DNA from: CAYVBN01 sp964538565
GTDB taxonomy: Bacteria > Pseudomonadota > Alphaproteobacteria > Rhizobiales > Xanthobacteraceae
Assembly: GCA_964538565.1 (NCBI GenBank)
Contig: CAZIGW010000331.1
Location: 1-27,949 of the forward strand
Direction of reading: 5' to 3'
Length of the DNA: 27,949 nucleotides
Translations under genes and position numbers: made by a program
Shown here: piece by piece, positions 21,930-27,949 of the stretch
Position numbering within the stretch: the stretch's first letter is position 1
Layout: each line of letters begins with the position of its first letter
The notes under the pieces: generated by a model
Database searches by the model: none
What the model saw: only the letters and a program-made list of their open reading frames with translations
What the model was told of the DNA's origin: nothing

Positions 21930-23354
21930 ATGACCGCTTCACCGAAGGCTGCAAAGACCGCGTCGACCGACTACGTCGTGAAGGACATCTCGCTCGCCGC
22001 CTGGGGCCGCAAGGAAATCGCCATCGCCGAGACCGAGATGCCGGGCCTGATGGCGACGCGGGCCGAGTTCGGGCCGAAGAAGCCGCTGCGCGGCGCGCGC
22101 ATCGCCGGCTCGCTGCACATGACGATCCAGACCGCGGTCCTGATCGAGACCCTCGCGGAGCTCGGCGCCGACATCCGCTGGGCCTCGTGCAACATCTACT
22201 CGACCCAGGATCATGCAGCCGCCGCCATCGCCGAGGCGGGGGTCCCGGTGTTCGCCGTGAAGGGCGAGAGCCTCGAGGACTACTGGGAATACACCCACCG
22301 CATCTTCGAGTGGTCGGACGGCGGCACGCCGAACATGATCCTCGACGACGGCGGCGACGCCACGTTGCTGGTGCATCTCGGCATCCAGGCCGAAAAGGAT
22401 GCGTCGGTGCTTGCACGTCCGGGCAACGAGGAAGAGGAAGTCCTGTTCGCGGCGATCAAGCGGCGCCTCAAGGACAAGCCCGGCTGGTACGCGAGCCTCG
22501 GCAAGGCGATCCGCGGGGTCACCGAGGAGACGACGACGGGCGTCCACCGGCTCTACCAGATGGAAAAAGAAGGCCGGCTGCTGTTTCCCGCGATCAACGT
22601 CAACGACAGTGTGACCAAGTCGAAGTTCGACAATCTCTACGGCTGCCGCGAGTCGCTCGTCGACGGCATTCGCCGCGGCACCGATGTGATGATGGCCGGC
22701 AAGGTGGCGATGGTCGCGGGCTTCGGCGACGTCGGCAAGGGCTCGGCCGCGTCGCTGCGCCAGGCCGGTTGCCGCGTGATCGTCTCCGAGATCGACCCGA
22801 TCTGCGCGCTGCAGGCGGCGATGGAAGGCTACGAGGTCACCACGATGGAGGACGCGGCGCCGCGCGCCGACATCTTCGTCACCGCCACCGGCAACGTCGA
22901 TGTCATCACCGTCGATCACATGCGGCGGATGAAAGACCGCGCCATCGTCTGCAACATCGGCCACTTCGACAGCGAGATCCAGGTGGCGGCATTGAAGAAC
23001 TTCCGCTGGCACAACGTGAAGCCGCAGGTCGACGAGATCGAGTTTCCGGACGGCAAGCGCATCATCCTGCTGTCGGAAGGCCGCCTCGTGAACCTCGGCA
23101 ACGCCATGGGCCACCCGAGCTTCGTCATGTCGGCGTCGTTCACCAACCAGACGCTGGCTCAGATCGAGCTGTGGACCAACCCGGGCAAGTACGAGCGGAA
23201 GGTCTACACGCTGCCGAAGCACCTCGACGAAAAAGTCGCGCGGCTGCACCTCGACAAGATCGGCGCCAAGCTGACCCGATTGTCCGACAAGCAGGCGGCC
23301 TATATCGGCGTGCCGCCGGAAGGGCCCTACAAGCCGGACCACTACCGCTACTGA
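21930..23354 (+). CDS. ahcY: Adenosylhomocysteinase
   Basis: A 474-residue enzyme that splits S-adenosylhomocysteine into adenosine and homocysteine, removing the by-product of all SAM-dependent methylation. The start MTASPKAAKTASTDYVVKDI with AAGGA 5 bases upstream is chosen. Substrate-binding segments SLHMTIQTAVLIETL and ASCNIYSTQDHAAAA are present. The NAD-binding loop GFGDVGKG covers 264-271, and the C-terminus ends in PDHYRY, which completes the NAD site of the partner subunit. Length matches bacterial AhcY, including the extra insertion around residues 165-210 seen in many bacterial forms. It lies 146 bases behind HPr, with its own probable operator between, so it is likely a separate transcription unit. 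Confidence 0.95.
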   Translation: MTASPKAAKTASTDYVVKDISLAAWGRKEIAIAETEMPGLMATRAEFGPKKPLRGARIAGSLHMTIQTAVLIETLAELGADIRWASCNIYSTQDHAAAAIAEAGVPVFAVKGESLEDYWEYTHRIFEWSDGGTPNMILDDGGDATLLVHLGIQAEKDASVLARPGNEEEEVLFAAIKRRLKDKPGWYASLGKAIRGVTEETTTGVHRLYQMEKEGRLLFPAINVNDSVTKSKFDNLYGCRESLVDGIRRGTDVMMAGKVAMVAGFGDVGKGSAASLRQAGCRVIVSEIDPICALQAAMEGYEVTTMEDAAPRADIFVTATGNVDVITVDHMRRMKDRAIVCNIGHFDSEIQVAALKNFRWHNVKPQVDEIEFPDGKRIILLSEGRLVNLGNAMGHPSFVMSASFTNQTLAQIELWTNPGKYERKVYTLPKHLDEKVARLHLDKIGAKLTRLSDKQAAYIGVPPEGPYKPDHYRY

Positions 23355-23373
23355 GGCAGGGGCCGAACACCCG

Positions 23374-24909
23374 CTACGGCCGCGGCGGGATCGTGACGAT
23401 CACGTAGCGCTGTGGCGTATCGTTGCTGCCGAAGAAGCGGCGCGAGATTTCCACTTCGACGCGCTTGCCGACGATACCGCGCGCGGCGCGCGCCTCGAGC
23501 GCGTTCATGCACGGGGTCTCGCTCACCGGACAGGCGAGCGCGACGCCGTCGCGCGCGATGCGCGCCTCGTCGACCCAGGGCGTGCGCTGCGGGCTGACGA
23601 TTTCGAACGTCGAGGGCCGGCCGGAAAAGTAGAACACCATGCCGTCGACCAGATTGTCGTAGCTGCCGACGAGCCGGAGCGGGCGGTCCGTGGTCTCCCG
23701 CCAGGTGCGCTCGACCGCCTGGGCGAGCAGGCGATAATGAGTGGCGTAGTTGGCGACCCCGCGCTGGTGGATGAAGACGGCGATCGCCGGCGCGAGCGCC
23801 AGCATCACGACCGGCAGCGCGACCGCGAGCGCGACGAGGCGCATGAGCGCTTCGCGCCCGATCTCCACCTTGGGTGACGACAGCAGCACGACCGGCAGCA
23901 GCGTCATCGATCCCATCGCCCAGAGCGAGACGATGTCGGCGCGGGTGGCCAGCGCCGCCGCCGTCGGCAAGACGATCGGCACCACGAAGGCGATGACAAC
24001 GAACCGCCGATCGGGATCGCGCGGCCACAACGTGTCGGCGATCGCCGCGCGGTCCGGGCGCGCGAGCAGCAGCGTCAGCCCGATCGGCGCCGCGACATAG
24101 GCCGCCGCGCCCACGACGTATTCGACCGAGGATCGCAGTGCCGAGACGAGCGTTCCCGGATGCGAGGCCACCGCGTATCCGAACGGCGCGAAACCGTGGG
24201 CGAACAACCAGACGACGTGCGGGGCGAGCGCCACCGCGCCGACCGCGATCGTCACCCACGGGGCCGCTGAACGGAAGTAGGCGCCGCGGCGCGGATCGGC
24301 GAGCGCGGCCGCCGCGAGCCCGGCGAGCAGGAAGATCGACCAGTACTTGCCGAGCATGGCCGCCGCGGCCGCGAGCCCGGCGAGCGCCGCCGGCCAGGTG
24401 CGGCGCGTCTCGAACGAACGCAGGAACGCCCAGGTGGCGAGCGCCCACAGCGGGATCATCACCGTGTTGGCGTTGAACTTGAGCGCGTGGAAATTGTAGA
24501 ACGGGACGAGCGTGAGGAGCGCGAGGCCGGCGACGCGCTTGTCCGCCGACAGAGTGCGCGCCGAGATGCGCCAGGTCGCCCACAGCGCGACGCCCGCCAG
24601 CACCATGGCGAAAAGATAGTAGGACCAGTCGGCCGCCGGGAAGACCGAGAACCAAGCACGCACCAGCCAGGCGCCGAGCGGCGGGTGCTTGGGGGTGCCC
24701 CAATCGAGCTCGCGCGACCAGGCGACCATCTCGCCCATGTCGAAGTGGATGTCCTGGCTGCTCTTGGCGATCGCCCCGTAGAGCGCCCACAGGACCGTAT
24801 AGGCGGCGAGGCAGAGGAACGCCGTGCGCTCCCGGCGCCGCGGATCCGTCAGCGCGTCGCACAGGCACGACAGCAGCCGCGCGGCTCGGGCAATCGGGGC
24901 GGACGTCAT
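23374..24909 (-). CDS. GT39-type membrane glycosyltransferase (ArnT/PMT-like)
   Basis: A 511-residue polytopic inner-membrane protein of the ArnT/PMT_2 clan, which transfers a sugar from a polyprenyl-phosphate donor to an acceptor on the periplasmic side. Asp57 and Glu60 (HFDMGEMVAW) at the end of the first helix form the catalytic acidic motif, and TPKHPPLGAWL follows as usual. About 10-12 hydrophobic helices come next, then a soluble C-terminal domain (about 395-511, with LRLVGSYDNLVDGMVFYFSGRP). The start at the ATG at 24909 places helix 1 properly; upstream residues in frame are arginine-rich and not conserved. The acceptor (lipid A, protein or polysaccharide) is unknown. It is convergent with ahcY, with 19 bases between the stops. 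Confidence 0.85.
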   Translation of the reverse strand: MTSAPIARAARLLSCLCDALTDPRRRERTAFLCLAAYTVLWALYGAIAKSSQDIHFDMGEMVAWSRELDWGTPKHPPLGAWLVRAWFSVFPAADWSYYLFAMVLAGVALWATWRISARTLSADKRVAGLALLTLVPFYNFHALKFNANTVMIPLWALATWAFLRSFETRRTWPAALAGLAAAAAMLGKYWSIFLLAGLAAAALADPRRGAYFRSAAPWVTIAVGAVALAPHVVWLFAHGFAPFGYAVASHPGTLVSALRSSVEYVVGAAAYVAAPIGLTLLLARPDRAAIADTLWPRDPDRRFVVIAFVVPIVLPTAAALATRADIVSLWAMGSMTLLPVVLLSSPKVEIGREALMRLVALAVALPVVMLALAPAIAVFIHQRGVANYATHYRLLAQAVERTWRETTDRPLRLVGSYDNLVDGMVFYFSGRPSTFEIVSPQRTPWVDEARIARDGVALACPVSETPCMNALEARAARGIVGKRVEVEISRRFFGSNDTPQRYVIVTIPPRP

Positions 24910-25214
24910 CACGCGGCTTCGGCGCCTCGGCCTCCTGGAACCGCCGGCCCGCCGGCAGGTTCCCCAGCATCGCCGGAAAGCGGACACCGGCCCGCGGGCG
25001 GGATCGTGCTCGACGTGGCGCGTCGGCGCGCACACGATCGCCGGGCTCTATCGCACGACGGTCCGGCTGCGTCCATCGCGCCCGGAGGCGGCCACGATCG
25101 CGCCCATGAAAGCCGCGAATTTTCCACGCGGGCCGGCCATTTCCGCCGTCATCAACTGCTTGTAAACCGGAACCGATGGACCCTGTGTGAGAAGACGGTA
25201 TTCTGGGCGCTGCC
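24910..25214. other. Divergent gap between glycosyltransferase and glutamine amidotransferase
   Basis: These 305 bases separate two divergent starts and must carry both promoters. I see no gene, repeat or convincing operator. On the minus strand AGGAGG lies about 20 bases ahead of the glycosyltransferase ATG, which is too far for an ideal ribosome binding site, so that start may be slightly off. Confidence 0.6.
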
Positions 25215-26006
25215 ATGTGCCGCTGGATCGCCTATCGGGGAGAAAGGATCCCGCTCGAGCGCTACGTGACCGCGCCGAGCCATTCGCTCGTGGTACAGAG
25301 CCTGCGCGCGCTCGAATCGACCGCCAGCACCAACGGCGACGGCTTCGGGCTCGGCTGGTACGACGAGCACGAGGAACCGGGGCTCTACCGCGAGGTGCGT
25401 CCCGCCTGGTCGGACGAGAACCTGCGGCACCTGTGCCGCCATATCCGTTCGCATCTCTTCTTCGCGCATGTGCGCGCGACGACCGGCGCCCCGATCACCC
25501 GCCCGAACTGCCATCCGTTCGCGCATGGCCGCTGGATGTTCATGCACAACGGCCAGATCGGCGACTGGCCGCTGATCCGGCGGCGCGCCGAGGCGCTGAT
25601 CCCCGACGAGTTCTACACCTCCCGCATCGGCACGACCGATTCCGAGGCGGTGTTTCTCGCCATCCTGGGGGCCGGCGCCGAGCATGATCCGGTCTCGGCG
25701 ACCGCGCGCACGCTCGCGACGCTCACCGACATCGTGCGGTCGAGCGGAACCAGGGACCCGTTGCGCTTCACCGCCGCCCTGTCGGACGGCCGCGATCTCT
25801 TTGCCTTCCGCTACGCGTACGAGTCACCGGCCAACACGCTGTATTACCGAGCGGCGGGCGACAACGTGCTGATCGTCTCCGAACCGCTCGACACCGACCG
25901 CGCCCACTGGAAGGCGGTACCGCCCGGCCACATGATCGTGGCCCGCGCCGGCGAGCCGGTCTCGCTCGAGCCCCTGCCGGTGGCAACGCCGCTGGCGGCC
26001 GAATAG
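25215..26006 (+). CDS. Class II glutamine amidotransferase (YafJ/EgtC-like)
   Basis: A 263-residue N-terminal-nucleophile glutaminase domain without a partner synthetase domain. Cys2 becomes the nucleophile once Met1 is removed. NGDGFGLGWY (40-49), FAHVRAT (83-89) and MHNGQI (110-115) are the conserved glutamine-binding and oxyanion segments. Such stand-alone proteins (YafJ, EgtC) hydrolyse the gamma-glutamyl amide bond of glutamine or of small gamma-glutamyl compounds. No ergothioneine gene (egtB, egtD) is here, so a specific EgtC role is not supported. The ATG at 25215 is fixed by the need for Cys2. There is no clear ribosome binding site. Confidence 0.88.
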   Translation: MCRWIAYRGERIPLERYVTAPSHSLVVQSLRALESTASTNGDGFGLGWYDEHEEPGLYREVRPAWSDENLRHLCRHIRSHLFFAHVRATTGAPITRPNCHPFAHGRWMFMHNGQIGDWPLIRRRAEALIPDEFYTSRIGTTDSEAVFLAILGAGAEHDPVSATARTLATLTDIVRSSGTRDPLRFTAALSDGRDLFAFRYAYESPANTLYYRAAGDNVLIVSEPLDTDRAHWKAVPPGHMIVARAGEPVSLEPLPVATPLAAE

Positions 26007-26011
26007 CGTCG

Positions 26012-26039
26012 GGCCGGAGTCCGGCCTGTCGGGCTTTTT
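26012..26039 (+). terminator. Weak candidate terminator after the amidotransferase
   Basis: GGCCGGA (26012-26018) and TCCGGCC (26020-26026) form a short tight hairpin, and TTTTT follows at 26035-26039. The 8-base gap between stem and T-run makes it a poor intrinsic terminator. It lies just after the amidotransferase stop. Confidence 0.35.
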
Positions 26040-26133
26040 CGATCGCCGCAACGTTCAGCATGTTCGGGCGGGGCGTGCGCCACCCGGGGCTTGCGGCTTG
26101 CCGCTCCCCGGCACGGGTGCTATCCCGCGCGCC

Positions 26134-27939
<1,806 letters not shown>

Positions 27940-27949
27940 GGCAGGCGCG

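Noticed and set aside
25215..26006. Assignment of the amidotransferase as EgtC of ergothioneine synthesis.
   Set aside because: No egtB or egtD neighbour; stand-alone class II domains have several roles.

Overview
The window is a 27.9 kb chromosomal stretch of a GC-rich alphaproteobacterium, most probably of the order Hyphomicrobiales (Rhizobiales). This rests on a ChvI/ChvG two-component pair next to an ATP-type pckA and followed by hprK, an EIIA and HPr; on a PodJ-like Sel1-repeat protein; on a TIGR02186/TauE pair; and on a MerR-controlled fad cluster. The genus cannot be fixed by eye. I saw no rRNA or tRNA gene, transposase, prophage or CRISPR array. Coding density is high and almost every gene is a recognisable housekeeping or core-accessory gene.

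Layout. (1) 1-1621, minus strand: the end of a TIGR02186-type membrane protein overlaps by one base with a TauE/SafE-type anion exporter. (2) 2047-5139, minus strand: a 1030-residue PodJ-like polar organiser with a cytoplasmic coiled-coil part, one membrane segment and four Sel1 repeats, flanked by two gene-free stretches of about 425 bases. (3) 5568-13275, plus strand: a fatty-acid (or branched acyl-CoA) degradation locus. It has a MerR-family regulator, a palindromic LiuR-like operator at 6121-6136, two acyl-CoA dehydrogenases of different types, a thiolase, a small cupin and a bifunctional enoyl-CoA hydratase/3-hydroxyacyl-CoA dehydrogenase. An MFS transporter follows in the same direction. 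(4) 14518-14790, minus strand: a C-terminal remnant of an aldo/keto reductase. (5) 14815-17513, minus strand: pckA, with a clear intrinsic terminator and a GTG start behind a GGAGG ribosome binding site, and a HugZ/pyridoxamine-oxidase-like protein. (6) 17648-21783, plus strand: chvI, chvG, hprK, EIIA(Man-type) and HPr. (7) 21930-23354, plus strand: ahcY behind a 16-bp palindrome resembling methionine/SAM-cycle operators. (8) 23374-24909, minus strand: a GT39-type membrane glycosyltransferase. (9) 25215-27939, plus strand: a class II glutamine amidotransferase and lepA.

How the genes fit together. The fad locus encodes every step of a beta-oxidation spiral apart from acyl-CoA ligation, together with its own regulator and probable operator. 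The ChvI/ChvG pair is an envelope/acid sensor. Its hprK partner overlaps chvG and phosphorylates the HPr encoded two genes downstream, so envelope sensing and carbon/nitrogen PTS signalling share one transcriptional neighbourhood, next to the gluconeogenic gene pckA. No enzyme I (ptsI/ptsP) and no sugar permease lies in the window, so this PTS branch looks regulatory rather than for transport.

I did not find a clearly new system. The observations most worth a second look are the operator/regulator match in the fad locus, the cupin inserted in that operon, the ahcY palindrome, the aldo/keto reductase remnant and the compact hprK-EIIA-HPr module.
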